A stretch of DNA of 21,118 nucleotides from Welwitschia mirabilis. Taxonomy: Eukaryota; Gnetophyta; Gnetopsida; Welwitschiales. Both the position numbers and the translations under genes were made by a program. Positions 1 through 9,966 of this stretch are shown here, piece by piece. Within the stretch, counting starts at the first letter, position 1; each line of letters starts with the position of its first letter. The DNA is taken from NCBI GenBank assembly GCA_051453625.1, contig JBOZIK010000001.1:120178994-120200111 (forward strand), written 5' to 3'. The notes beneath the pieces are model-generated. The model was not told where the DNA came from and searched no databases. It saw only the letters and a program-made list of their open reading frames with translations.

Positions 1-169
1 TTTTCCAAATCTCTATGTATTAGAAAATGGCTTTAATATGTCTAATCTACATAGTAATTGCACATTTTTGAGATTTCCTTTTATATCTCCAAAATCCTCA
101 GAATTGCATCTAAACCTCTATAAAAGTCCTACAAAACAACTCATACAACCCCATCAAATAACCTTAAAC

Positions 170-512
170 TAGTAGTGCAACATATATATTCAAAGCATAT
201 GCAGTTGAAGGATATGTTGCTATTACCACTATTTTATAATATAATGTTTCTTCAAAGCATTACAAACTTGGTCATTGTAGTAATGCCAAAATGAAGGTAC
301 TAATTTCTCAGAACTTATTAACTAAGTTTTCTTTCTTTTTCTAGATTTTTATCATGATTATGCTATTAGTGAAATTAATTATGTTTCTGTTAAGAAATCT
401 GTTTTGAACAAGGAGATAAGAAAGCTTAATATTATGTATTCTAATGATCCTAATCTAATGCCTATTAGATATTTAAGTGATGCATCATATTTTACTGCAT
501 TCATTAATAGAT
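170..512 (+). pseudogene. Ty1/copia gag-pre-integrase and start of integrase (left-contig copy)
   Basis: Part of a copia Pol polyprotein, which cuts and inserts element cDNA. Read on the plus strand with one frame shift near 335, it gives a KHYKLGH...AKMKVLI...NLL stretch, matching the LWHxRLGHxS..GM..L..K.LL signature of gag-pre-integrase. A LDFYHDY segment follows, corresponding to the LDFCEHC cysteine cluster with both cysteines changed to tyrosine. The start of the integrase core (KKSVLNKEIRKLN, then YSNDPNLMP for HSDVWGPMP, then SYFTAFI) comes next. The first catalytic aspartate is asparagine. The stretch runs into a 100-N gap, and its last 245 bases (268-512) recur at 613-858, so it is probably the same locus as the next entry. 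Gag and protease are not visible. Family identification is firm; the boundaries are approximate. Confidence 0.75.
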
Positions 513-612
513 NNNNNNNNNNNNNNNNNNNNNNNNNNNNNNNNNNNNNNNNNNNNNNNNNNNNNNNNNNNNNNNNNNNNNNNNNNNNNNNNNNNNNNNN
601 NNNNNNNNNNNN
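513..612. other. assembly gap, exactly 100 N
   Basis: Unsequenced. Bases 268-512 before the gap are repeated, with about 20 differences counted by eye, at 613-858 after it. This is a contig join with an unmerged overlap rather than a measured gap. Confidence 0.9.
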
Positions 613-1640
613 ACTTGGTCATCATAGCAATGCCAAAATGAAGGTACTAATTTCTAAGAACTTATTATCTAAGTTTTCTTTCTTTCTCTAGATTTTTATC
701 ATGGTTATGCTATTAGTGAAAATAATTATGTTTCTTTTAAGAAATCTGTTTTGAACAAGAAGATAAGAAATCTTATTATTGTGTATTCCAATGATCTTAA
801 TCTAATTCCTATTATATATTTAAGTGATACATCATATTTTACTACATTCATTAATAGATTTAGTAGAAATATATAGGTTTATTTTATGCATTTCAAAAGT
901 CAAGATTTAGAAAAGTTTAAGGATTTTAAGGCTAGAGTAGAAAATGAGTCTGGCTATAAAATAAAGTATCTAGTTACTAATAACATAGATGAATACATCC
1001 TCCATGAGTTTCTTGAATTTTGTAAGTAGACTAAAATTGTACATATTAAAACGTTACTAGAAATAACATAAAATAAAGGTGTTATAGAAATATATAACCA
1101 TATAATTCTTGATAGAGGTAAATCCATGCTTACTTAATCTAGTGAGCCTAAATTGTTTTGAACAGAAGCTACTAAAATAGCTACTTATTTGATCAATCAT
1201 TCTCCTCATTTAATCTTAGATGATCATATTCCAAAATTTGTCTAACGTAGAAGTTATCTTTCTTTATCTTACCTATGAGTTTTTGAATGTGAGGTATATG
1301 TCCATTTACAATGTATAAGAAAATTAGAAGAATGTAATAGGAAATGTGTTCTTCTTGGCCATGGGAAAGATAATTTTGGATATAGGCATGGGGATCCTAT
1401 GGCATAAAGAATTCTTAGATCACTTGATGTTGAATTCAGAGAAGACATGATGTATTGTAGGTAATAAAAGAGAATTTAGAAAGAAAAAATCTTTAATTCT
1501 CATACCTTACATAAGCCTGAATAAAATGATAATGATAAGAAGCATGATACACATAATAAAAATGTCTAGCCTAATCTAGACCACACTAAAGAATAAATCT
1601 TAAGTTTTGGATTTAAGCCTAATGATGATAATGATACTTA
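613..1640 (+). pseudogene. Ty1/copia integrase, decayed
   Basis: Continuation of the copia Pol remnant. After a second pre-integrase copy (LGHHSNAKMKVLI, 613-700) the integrase catalytic core is readable: SRNI*VYFMHFKSQ at about 860-900, then EKFKDFKARVENESG, KIKYLVTNNIDEYILHEF and KGVIEIYNH near 1075-1100 for NGVAERKNR. EATKIATYLINHSP follows at about 1167-1205, and YL*VFECEVYVH then CVLLGHGKDNFGYRHGDP at 1270-1400. The first two catalytic aspartates (HSD and TDN in active copies) are both asparagine, while the glutamate is kept. Stops interrupt it throughout. A poorly conserved linker runs from about 1440 to the reverse transcriptase. It is certainly inactive. The match to plant copia integrase is strong. 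Confidence 0.85.
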
Positions 1641-1837
1641 AACTCAAATATTGGGTTTGAAGATCTACCAGAGCTACTAGGTTACCATGAAGATATTCTC
1701 TAACTTTACATTATATTTATTTATAAATAAGGAAGATCTTGAATCCTCTAAAAAGGCTATTTCTTCCTTTGAATCTTACAAATGAAAAGTTATCATGGAA
1801 AAAGAAAATAAAATCGTTAAAATGAAATCATACTTAG

Positions 1838-2480
1838 GATTTAGTTTCTTTACCTAAAGGGAAAATGCCTTTAAAATGCAGGTCAGTATATGTCATGAAA
1901 TAATATGTTGATGGTGGACAACACTACAAAGCATGGTTGATGGTGAAATGATATAGCTAAAAACTAGGAATTGATTTTATAGAAAGCATAAATTTAGTTA
2001 ATTTTTTTTTGACATGGTTCCTTATTTTGATTTGAAATTAGAGTAGCTAGACACTAAAACAACTTTTTTGTATGGTTATCTAGAAGAAAAAAATTTATAT
2101 GCATGTACTAGAAGGCTTGTAAGTGAAAAATAGAAATCTAGTTTGTAGGTTAAGGAAGTCTCTTTATGGCTTGAAAGAAGCATCTCGTCAATGGTATAAG
2201 ACGTTTGATGATTTTATATAGAAATAGAAATACTCTAATTATAACTTGATAATTATATATATCTTTGCATGAGTACTCCAAGGATGATTATCATCTTATG
2301 TTGTATGTTAATGATATGTTATTCATTAAAAATGACATGAAAGAAATCAATAGACTGAAGCATGAAATGTCTAAGAATTTTACTACTACAGATCTTAACT
2401 AGTAAAACAAATCCTTAGAATGAGAATTATTAAAGATAGATCACATCACAAGTTGTGTTTGAGATAATCTAAATATATTG
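1838..2480 (+). pseudogene. Ty1/copia reverse transcriptase, decayed
   Basis: Reverse transcriptase copies element RNA into DNA. Reading on plus from 1838 gives DLVSLPKGK, a YVDGG..HYKAWL block (copia: NPDG..YKARL), GIDFIES for GIDY.ET, LDTKTTFLYGYLEE for MDVKTAFLHGDLEE, and the very well kept NLVCRLRKSLYGLKEASRQWY at about 2130-2195. The polymerase active site YVDDM reads YVNDM at 2304-2318, so one catalytic aspartate is lost by a G-to-A change. Several frame shifts and stops occur, many explained by CAA or CAG becoming TAA or TAG. It ends at RMIIKDRSHHKL-type residues near 2440-2460, matching the GMRIIRDR.N.KL segment. Identity as copia reverse transcriptase is not in doubt. Confidence 0.92.
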
Positions 2481-3140
2481 ATAAAGTTTTTAAATGCTTT
2501 AACATGGTAAATTATAAATATATTCATATGTATTTAGCTTCATATATCTAATTGACTCATTAAGATTGTTCTACTTCAAAGAAGAATAAGAAGGAAACAA
2601 TGACAAGTGTTCTTTATACATCATATACCATAAGCTTGATGTATGTCATAGTCTATACCACACTAAACATTACTCATGCAGTGGGAGTTATCTCTTGTTT
2701 TATGAGTAATCTTGGAAAAGATCATTATGAAGTACTAAAATGGATACTTTATTATGTAAAGGAGAACCAACATATGACTTTGTTTTTTAGCAATGTTGAT
2801 TTGTATGTTACAAAGAATATAGATGATAGTTATGCTAGTTGAATGAATATCAAAAGATCCACTACTAGTTGTATCTTTACTCTTGGTGATGAAGCTATTT
2901 ACTAGGTGTCTCATCTACAATCAAATGATGCTCTTTATCCTACNNNNNNNNNNAGCTAAGCATGTTGCCTTAGCATAAGATCCTAAGGAGAAATTTTGCC
3001 TACATGATCTTGATGAATGGATTGGCCTTAGTCAAATTAATTTTATCATGAATTGTGATAGTCATAGTATCACATACAAAGAATCATGTTTATCATGCTG
3101 GAACTAAGCATATTGATATTAAATATCATATCATTAAGTA
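2481..3140 (+). pseudogene. Ty1/copia reverse-transcriptase tail and RNase H, decayed
   Basis: The same Pol remnant continues. KYIDKVFKCFNM (about 2470-2505) and MYLASYI*LTH match the connection region. The longest open stretch of the element, 2600-2842, contains YTSYTISLMYVIVYTT, then HAVGVISCFMSN and a KWILYYVK motif, equivalent to SA.GSLMYAM.CTRPD, AHAVGVVSRYMSN and KWILRYLK. RNase H follows: KRSTTSCIFTLGDEAIY*VSHLQ at about 2850-2920 for KRSTTGYVFTLGGGAISWVSKLQ, with the tryptophan turned into a TAG stop. A 10-N gap lies at 2944-2953. The C-terminal HAGTKHIDI(K/R)YH stretch is recognisable at about 3097-3135. The match stops there, just before the kinase fragment. Confidence 0.9.
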
Positions 3141-3146
3141 AAAGTT

Positions 3147-3345
3147 AAAAAATCCTTATCAGATTTTTAGAAGATTTACATGCATGTGAATTTTATAGGT
3201 TTGTTGTCTATGAATATGTGGATAATGGTAATTTGGAATAATGGCTTCATGAAAATGTTGGACATTAAAGCCCTCTCACTTAGGAACTAAATATGAAGAT
3301 TACCTTAGAAACATTCAAGGGGTGTAGAAATCTACTTATCCTTAA
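3147..3345 (+). pseudogene. receptor-like kinase catalytic-domain fragment
   Basis: A fragment of a plant receptor-like serine/threonine kinase, a plasma-membrane signalling family. The frame beginning at 3176 reads VYEYVDNGNLE, a stop, WLHENVGH, a stop, SPLT, a stop, then MKITLETFKG. This follows, residue for residue, the LVYDYVDNGNLEQW(I/L)HG.VG..SPLTW..RM.I.L..AKGLAYLHE segment that spans the end of the kinase N-lobe and the start of the C-lobe. It is closest, from memory, to the Arabidopsis At1g01540/At4g01330 group. Upstream, another frame gives KNPYQIF, resembling KNLVRLL, so the fragment may start near 3147. Two of the stops are CAA-to-TAA and TGG-to-TAG changes. Only about 60 codons survive, without the HRD or DFG motifs. 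It lies immediately after the copia RNase H. The family call is secure; how it got there is inference. Confidence 0.75.
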
Positions 3346-3484
3346 TAAATAGTTCTTCATTTTTATAAAAGCTTAAAATGTGAATGTTGGTTTTAAAAAT
3401 TCAAATAAAGCTTTATTAGTTTTATAATATTGTGTAAAATTTGCATTTATATATTGGCATATCTCCATGAGGGATTATTATTAA
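3346..3484 (+). other. spacer with a possible degraded copia polypurine tract
   Basis: There is no gene here. At 3463-3480 the text TCCATGAGGGATTATTA resembles the CAAGTGGGAGATTGTTGG junction where many plant copia elements end internally and the 3' LTR begins. If it is one, the kinase fragment lies inside the element. The match is short and decayed. Confidence 0.25.
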
Positions 3485-3761
3485 AAGTTATTTACTAAGA
3501 TGTTAAATCAATTAATATATTACATAAGTTTTCAAACTTTGGGCTTGTAATACTTATAGCTCCTCATAATAGCTATGTGATAATTCATGTTACAGGAACA
3601 TTTGTATTAGCCTCTTTTATTCACCCACTCTAAAAAAATTCTTTGTACACTATTAACGGTTTAAAAAATTTTAATAGATGTATCTATCAAAATAAGATAC
3701 ATGCAGTTTGTTGTAGTGTATATTTATGTAAATGTTACATTTTCAATCAAATCCTATTATT

Positions 3762-3764
<3 letters not shown>

Positions 3765-3799
<35 letters not shown>
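3765..3799. repeat. (AT)n microsatellite inside first tandem unit
   Basis: About 17 AT dinucleotides. The corresponding place in the other units has only short AT tracts (4555-4564, 5054-5061) or AT followed by (AG)n (5842-5861). Confidence 0.95.
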
Positions 3800-3805
<6 letters not shown>

Positions 3806-4244
3806 GTTTCACAACACAACATACTAACATAGATGGGAGTGACTCAAATGTCATATTTTCATTAAAGGTGTAGGTGAGAAGAAAGAGAATTAATTTTAAA
3901 AATGAAACACTATGTATCCTGAGAGTAAAAATAAATAACAATGCAAACATACTATGAAAATGAAATGCAATTTCAAACTAAATGCAACTTTTTTCCAATT
4001 ACCAAATCAACCTACCATAGAGATCAGCCTTGTATAACTTAGACCAATTAATAAAAGCCCTTACTAGATCAAGACCAACTTAAGCTATCAAGTACATTGA
4101 ATAGAATATGAAAACAATACAAAGTTAATCTAGAAAAGGAAATACAACACATCTAAACTAATAATATAAATTTTAAAAAAGGTTATCCTCATGATCTATA
4201 TCACTAAAGAAGATGTGATTAATAATACCAATATTAACAAAGAT

Positions 4245-4300
4245 TACCTAGTAATATATTATTTACTGAGATGTTAAATTAATTAATATATTACTAGGTA
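4245..4300. repeat. inverted repeat / hairpin at unit junction
   Basis: The left arm TACCTAGTAATATATTA (4245-4261) is the exact reverse complement of TAATATATTACTAGGTA (4284-4300), with a 22-base loop. It marks the boundary between two tandem units. Confidence 0.9.
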
Positions 4301-4953
4301 GTTCATGGAATCCTAAGGTTTCAAACTTTGGGCTTGTAAAACCTATAGCTCCTCATAATAGCTATGTGGTAATTCATATTATGAGAACATTTGAATTACC
4401 ATCTTCTATTCTCCTACTCTAAAAAATTCTTTGTATACTATTAATGGTTTAAAACTTTAAATAAATGTGTTTATTGGAATAAGATACATGCTAGTTGTTG
4501 TAGTGTGTATTTATGTAAATGTTATGTTTTCAAGTAGATCCTATCAATCACAAATATATATATAAAATTTGGACAACAAAACATACTAATATAGATGAGA
4601 GTGACTCAAATGTCATATTTTCATTAAAGATGTAGGTAAGAAAAAAAAGAATTAATTTTAAAAATGAAAGACTATTATCCTAAGAGTAAAAATAAATAAC
4701 AATGCAAATATATTATGAAAATGAAATGCAATTTTAAACTAAATGTAACTTTTGTCCGATTACCAAATAAACCTATCATAGAGATTAGCCTTGTATAACT
4801 TCGACCAATTAAGAAAAGCCATTACTAGATCAAGACCAACTTAAGCTATCAGGTACATTAAATAGAATATGAAAACAATACAAAGTTAATCTAGAAAAGG
4901 AAATACAATGCACCTAAACTAATAATATCAATCTTAACAAAGGTCATCCTTAT

Positions 4954-5053
4954 NNNNNNNNNNNNNNNNNNNNNNNNNNNNNNNNNNNNNNNNNNNNNNN
5001 NNNNNNNNNNNNNNNNNNNNNNNNNNNNNNNNNNNNNNNNNNNNNNNNNNNNN
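4954..5053. other. assembly gap, exactly 100 N
   Basis: Left flank 4554-4953 and right flank 5054-5465 are the same part of the tandem unit, so this join duplicates about 400 bases. Confidence 0.85.
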
Positions 5054-5517
5054 ATATATATAGAATTTAGATAATACAACATACTAATACAAATGGGAGT
5101 GACTCAAATGTCATATTTTCATTGAAGATGTAGGTGATAAGAAAGAGAATTAATTTTAAGAATTAAACACTATTATCCTGAAAGTAAAAATAAATAATAA
5201 TGCAGAAACAGCAATGCAAATAGACTATGAAAATGAAATGCAATTTTAAACTAAATACAACTTTTGTCCAATTACCAAATCAACCTAACATAGAGATTAG
5301 CCTTGTATAATCTAGATTAATTAAGAAAAGCCATCATTAGATCAAGACCAACTTAAGCTATCAGGTACATTGAATAGAATATGAAAACAATACAAAGTTA
5401 ATCTAGAAAAGGAAATATAATGCATTTAAACTAATAAAATCAATCTTAACAAAGGTTATCCTTATGATCTATATCACTAAAGAAGTTGTGATTAATAATA
5501 CTAATATTAATAAAGAT

Positions 5518-5573
5518 TACCTAGTAATATATTATTTTCTGAGATGTTAAATCAATTAATATATTACTAGGTA
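5518..5573. repeat. inverted repeat / hairpin at unit junction (second copy)
   Basis: The same 17-base perfect arms as at 4245-4300 (5518-5534 and 5557-5573), again with a 22-base loop. Both arms are identical to the first copy although the loop differs, so the stem is better kept than its surroundings. Confidence 0.9.
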
Positions 5574-5651
5574 TTTTGTGGAATCCTAAGGTTTCAAACA
5601 TTGGGCTTATAAAACCTATAGCTCCTTATAATAGCTATGTGATAATTCATG

Positions 5652-5833
5652 NNNNNNNNNNNNNNNNNNNNNNNNNNNNNNNNNNNNNNNNNNNNNNNNN
5701 NNNNNNNNNNNNNNNNNNNNNNNNNNNNNNNNNNNNNNNNNNNNNNNNNNNNNNNNNNNNNNNNNNNNNNNNNNNNNNNNNNNNNNNNNNNNNNNNNNNN
5801 NNNNNNNNNNNNNNNNNNNNNNNNNNNNNNNNN
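5652..5833. other. assembly gap, 182 N
   Basis: A sized gap within the last tandem unit. It falls between the ATAGCTATGTGATAATTCATG block and the microsatellite. Confidence 0.9.
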
Positions 5834-6270
5834 CAATCAGAAATATATATAGAGAGAGAGTTTAGACAATACAACATACTAATATAGATGGGAGTAACTC
5901 AAATATCATATTTTCATTAAAGGTGTAGGTGAAAAGAAAGAGAATTAATTTTAAAAATAAAACACTATGTATCCTTAGAGTAAAAATAAATAGCGATGCA
6001 GAAATAATAATGCAAATACACTATGCAAATAAAATGCAAGTTTGAACTAAATTTAACTTCCATCTAATTACTAAAATAACTTGTCATAGAGATCGTCCTT
6101 GTATAATCTAGATCAATTACGAAAAGCCATCACTATATCAAGATCAACTTAAGCTATTAGGTATGTTGGATAGAATATGAAAACAATATAAAGTTAATCT
6201 AAGAAAGGAAATACAATGTACCTAAACTAATAATATCAATCTTAACAAAGGTTACCTCATGATCCATATC

Positions 6271-7569
6271 ACGAAAAAGCTATTACTAAATAAGAAGCAA
6301 CATAAACCATAAGGAACATGTACAAAATAAAAGATATAAAAAGAAAAGCAAAGTTTAGATTAGAAGTAAACCAGCATCCATGTTACAAAGTAGCAGCATC
6401 TCAACAATCAATACATAGTCCAACACTAAGGAAGGCAACTCTGTGTTACAACAATGGATGAACCTCTAGCCCTTTAATCTCCTATCATGATAATGTCTAG
6501 TACAAATAAGGATGAAATAAAGTTTAGTATGGAGGAGGTATTTATTACAAAACAAACTCTAAAATTAGATAAAACTAACAAACACATGAATAATCCTAAT
6601 AATCATGCAAGAAAATATGAGATAAATGGCCAGAGTTTGGTGAAGTTTAGTGAAGCATTTATTTTAGATGTCGTTTTGCTAGTTATCTAGATGTTATAGA
6701 AGATGATGCCACCTCATAAGAGTTCCACATTAGCTACCAGATTAATCTAGTCATCATCCTTCTTTGCTTAAGTGTTTTTGTCATCTATATAGTTATCTTG
6801 ATGATTAGGTGGATGATAAGCTTTTGTATAGTTCTTCATGTGTCACATTAGGCTCTTTATTGATAGAATTCTTACTTCAGATGGAAAATATTATAAATTA
6901 CTTTAAATGATGTAGAATATAAAAATTGCATGTTTTCATGTCATTCTTCTTAGTTCTCCCTTATCATTAAAATTTAGCATAAACATGTCTATTATCATGC
7001 AAAACTACTTGAATTACCCTATCAAATACATATAATTTGGCAGTGCAACATAGCCTTTCACTTAATCTTATCGATTCTTAACAATATTAGGCAAACTACC
7101 ATGATTGCAAGCCAAATTGTCTAATAATAAATTAGCTAAGGAATTGTGAATAAACTCAAAAATATTTTTAGGAACTTCAGAATGCAGAATAGGAAAATAA
7201 AAAATGGATAGCTAAACATTTTGCCTGTGTAGTGGAACTAGCCATATTATCATCCTAGTAATCATCTGAATGAAGTGAGGGATGGCAGTCTACAAAAACA
7301 TTATTGAAAAATAGAAACCTACAACAAAACCTTTTTAGAAAAATAATCATTAAATATACTGATAATCAATAACCCCTTACTAAAATATATAGCATATAAT
7401 AAAATAATCATAGGTAATGCAAATAGTTCTCATTATGAAGTATAAAAATGATATGTAATAAGAAAATTATGCATGAAATATAAAAATGTACATCATAATA
7501 ACTCTCAAAATAATATGTGTGTGTGTCATGAGTCTTAGTATAATATATAAAGATGAAGATACAAAAATA
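6271..7569. other. intergenic stretch without recognised content
   Basis: AT-rich and without a convincing gene. A 67-codon open frame at 6487-6690 on plus and a 35-codon open stretch on minus near 7080-7190 resemble nothing I know. At 6780-6823 there is a GTCATC...GGATGAT cluster like the one at 9504-9595. A short GT run lies near 7515-7525. Confidence 0.5.
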
Positions 7570-8790
7570 CAATTAGAAGTCACTTTCCTTATTATGTCAT
7601 GATGATCTCCTAATATGCGATAGGATCAAGTACAGGAGGAAAAGAAGGAGAATGCTCAAAATTAGTAAGGGAACTATGGTCTAGTGATGTGATAATGATT
7701 CACATCATCTTATCTTCTTGCATTTGCAATATCTCTAGGTGATCTATCATCATACTGTGCTTAATTCATAGGACGCATTGGCACACATTCACAAGATGCT
7801 CCTCAGTGTGTTGGACTCTCCTCTCAACCATCTAAATCCTCTACTCAACTATCTGGATCCTTTGCTCTAATGTTAAAATACCTTAGTTAACAAAACCTTT
7901 GATGGTCTCAGTAGTCTTTGACAAGACTTGCCAACTATAGCTCTCTAAACCTGAGGTTTCTCTATCTCTCTTAGTACCTATATGTCCATGTCCTATAGGT
8001 AATGAGTTGAAGTCTATATATACATACATATCTGCTCATATATAGGATCTGGTACTTTAAATCATCTAAACATGACTACAAGAAGGCATGGATATCCCAA
8101 AGTCTGCAACTATCATTCCTCTATCATAGACTTGAGTCTTCTCCATATAAACATGGGTAAGTCCATCNNNNNNNNNNTTGATTTTATAAATCAAAGCTTT
8201 GTGCAAAATTTGATAGGTAGGAGTTAACTATATCACCAAAATGCCCTGCCTATCTAAGGTCAAGTCCATTGATATGTCTAATTCTGCATCATACATATGG
8301 TACTCCTCTGTCTTAGCAACTGAGTGGATATGAACATTCCCAATCACATCAACATCTATCACTACTACAATGTGGTTTGAAAGGAGTACTATCTTATGGT
8401 CTTGAATTATGGTTATGATCATATCTACTAATTGTCAATGGGCATTGAGGAGATGATTTATGTGCATAGCATCGTAAAATTCCTTGGTCTCTAATATATA
8501 ATATGCCCCTTATACATTTAGAATTTACTAGAGCTGTAAATCTATGATCCTATGATCCACCTATGTCTCTAATTGGCTTACTAAATCTCTAAAATATCTC
8601 TCAACATGAATGACGACCATCTAAATGACGAGAAACCTAGCATGTTGAGGTGAGGAATGAACTGGCTTTACTCACTCTACCTTTGGTGGTACTAATGGGC
8701 CTTCCTCTTACTTAATAGATTCCGCCTCCATCTCAACTTGTTTAGCTCTATGTTTATGCAACCTACTCAATCCTAAATATGGAATAAGTT
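7570..8790 (-). pseudogene. broken ORF with coiled-coil tail, possibly a plant transposon-associated protein
   Basis: On the minus strand a frame can be followed from about 8775 (GLSRLHKHRAKQVEMEAES) to about 7600, crossing several stops and a 10-N gap at 8168-8177. Its best-kept part, 8228-8422, is 64 codons without a stop (IIQDHKIVLLSNHIVVVIDVD, ending near DRQGILVI). Upstream lies an ILETKEFYDAM stretch resembling the LV.EFYANL motif of proteins annotated as putative plant transposon protein (Transposase_32-like). Downstream, 7800-7870 gives LEQRIQIVE*RI*MVERRVQHTEEHL, a heptad-like coiled coil, as such proteins often have near the C-terminus. The similarity is weak and recalled, not computed. 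It lies downstream of, and on the same strand as, the gypsy element, so an extra element ORF is possible. I do not know its function. Confidence 0.35.
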
Positions 8791-9186
8791 ATGTGAGATC
8801 TGATAGGCATAGCTAAAACACATAACGCACATGCTTAAAACGACTCTAAAAATTGGTTAAAAATGTGTAAAAGTTATAAAAATATTTCTTGTTCCCCCTT
8901 AAAAGTTTTCATACATCTTGTATTGCCTAGTCATATGAAGAAAAATGTAAAATGCACAAAAAGTATAAAAGCTATATTTTAGGTGGGCCCCACTTAAATG
9001 TAAAAAATAAAAGTGCTCAAATAAAATATCTAATTCACTAGAAATGTATAACATGCTATACTAATTAATTCACCCTAAATGACCACTACATTTTAACTTA
9101 CGGTTTGTAAGAAAAGGATTTTGAAAGTTAAAAACTTGATTTTATCTCGTATAATGTACAATTCATCATGTCTTTCAAAATACACA
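8791..9186. other. AT-rich non-coding stretch
   Basis: No gene is visible on either strand. It precedes the broken minus-strand ORF (8790-7570) and would include its leader if that ORF was ever expressed. Confidence 0.5.
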
Positions 9187-9503
9187 TTAAAGATAAGATC
9201 CATAAGTTACTAATTAAATAACTAAAACCTAATTAACATACATGGAAATTATGCACAAAAGGCTAAGAAATAGAAGAAAAATTTGAAAAAAAAATTAAGG
9301 AAAAGAAAAAAATACCTCATTTTTGAAAATTTGAAAAAATCCGGAATCTGGTGGTTGAATTTCATAGAGATAAGTTCTATCACATTAGCAGGGATTAGGG
9401 ACAATATCATCTCTCAAAATAATGGGTGAAAATGATAGAGAATAGAAGAAAAATGAGGATAAATAAATAGTGCCATAGTTATATTGCACCTTCGTCTGAT
9501 CAT

Positions 9504-9595
9504 GTCATCTGGATGACAACCCTAAGACGACTATTAGAAAAAATCTCAATGTTATCCCCCTTGTCACCTGGATGACCAGCTGGATGATAGAACTT
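9504..9595. repeat. palindromic GTCATCTGGATGAC motifs
   Basis: GTCATCTGGATGAC at 9504-9517, GTCACCTGGATGAC at 9563-9576, and a further TGGATGAT at 9581. The same two sites occur in the second copy at 10288-10301 and 10347-10360. GTCATC and GATGAC are inverted around a TG centre. Confidence 0.8.
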
Positions 9596-9866
9596 GAAAA
9601 ATGTTCTCAAAAATAAAAATGTCATTCAAGTAAGTTAGGCCTAGATATTAGCATGAAGGTAATAGAATATATCAAAAAGTTTTAAAGAAAATGAAATGAT
9701 AAAGAGTCATGATGAATTAGGATTGTAAGAAAAACTCAAAATAAATGAAAAAAAAAGGATAATAAAAACATACTAAGTAGGTTAAAACATGAAAAATAAG
9801 AGTGAACAAATGTGCTTGAACTAAAAAATAAACAGAAAAAGTGTCGAACTCCAAAAGATACAAAGG

Positions 9867-9966
9867 NNNNNNNNNNNNNNNNNNNNNNNNNNNNNNNNNN
9901 NNNNNNNNNNNNNNNNNNNNNNNNNNNNNNNNNNNNNNNNNNNNNNNNNNNNNNNNNNNNNNNNNN
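9867..9966. other. assembly gap, exactly 100 N
   Basis: The left-contig tail 9187-9866 is repeated as the right-contig head 9967-10648. Confidence 0.9.

Larger units (their letters stand above)
3485..6270. repeat. tandem repeat, unit about 770-795 bases, about three units
   Basis: The same text recurs with the same internal order. Each unit starts with GAGATGTTAAAT..ATTAATATATTAC, then GGCTTGTAA..ATAGCTCCT.ATAATAGCTATGTG, an AT microsatellite, AGATGGGAGTGACTCAAATGTCATATTTTCATT, and ends with GATCAAGACCAACTTAAGCTATCAGG and a GATTACCTAGTAATATATT junction. The GGGAGT(G/A)ACTC landmark starts near 3835, 4597, 5095 and 5890. Bases 4554-4953 before the 100-N gap are repeated at 5054-5465 after it, so the true number is probably three units: about 3485-4244, 4245 through 5517, and 5518-6270. 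The first unit lacks the left hairpin arm. No protein is encoded. It does not match a family I know; a local satellite or tandem LTR-like segments are the alternatives. Confidence 0.8.

Noticed and set aside
118-126. CTATAAAAG as promoter of the copia element
   Set aside because: It is about 50 bases upstream of pre-integrase, in the middle of where pol should be. TATA-like words are expected by chance in DNA this AT-rich.
268-858. Tandem duplication of copia pre-integrase as a biological event
   Set aside because: It is centred on a 100-N gap, as are five other duplications. A contig overlap is the simpler explanation.
3643-3873. 76-codon plus frame with a YIYIYI run
   Set aside because: The run is the AT microsatellite, and the frame is not kept in the other tandem units.
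6487-6690. 67-codon plus frame
   Set aside because: No recognisable family, average composition for this DNA, and no context supporting expression.
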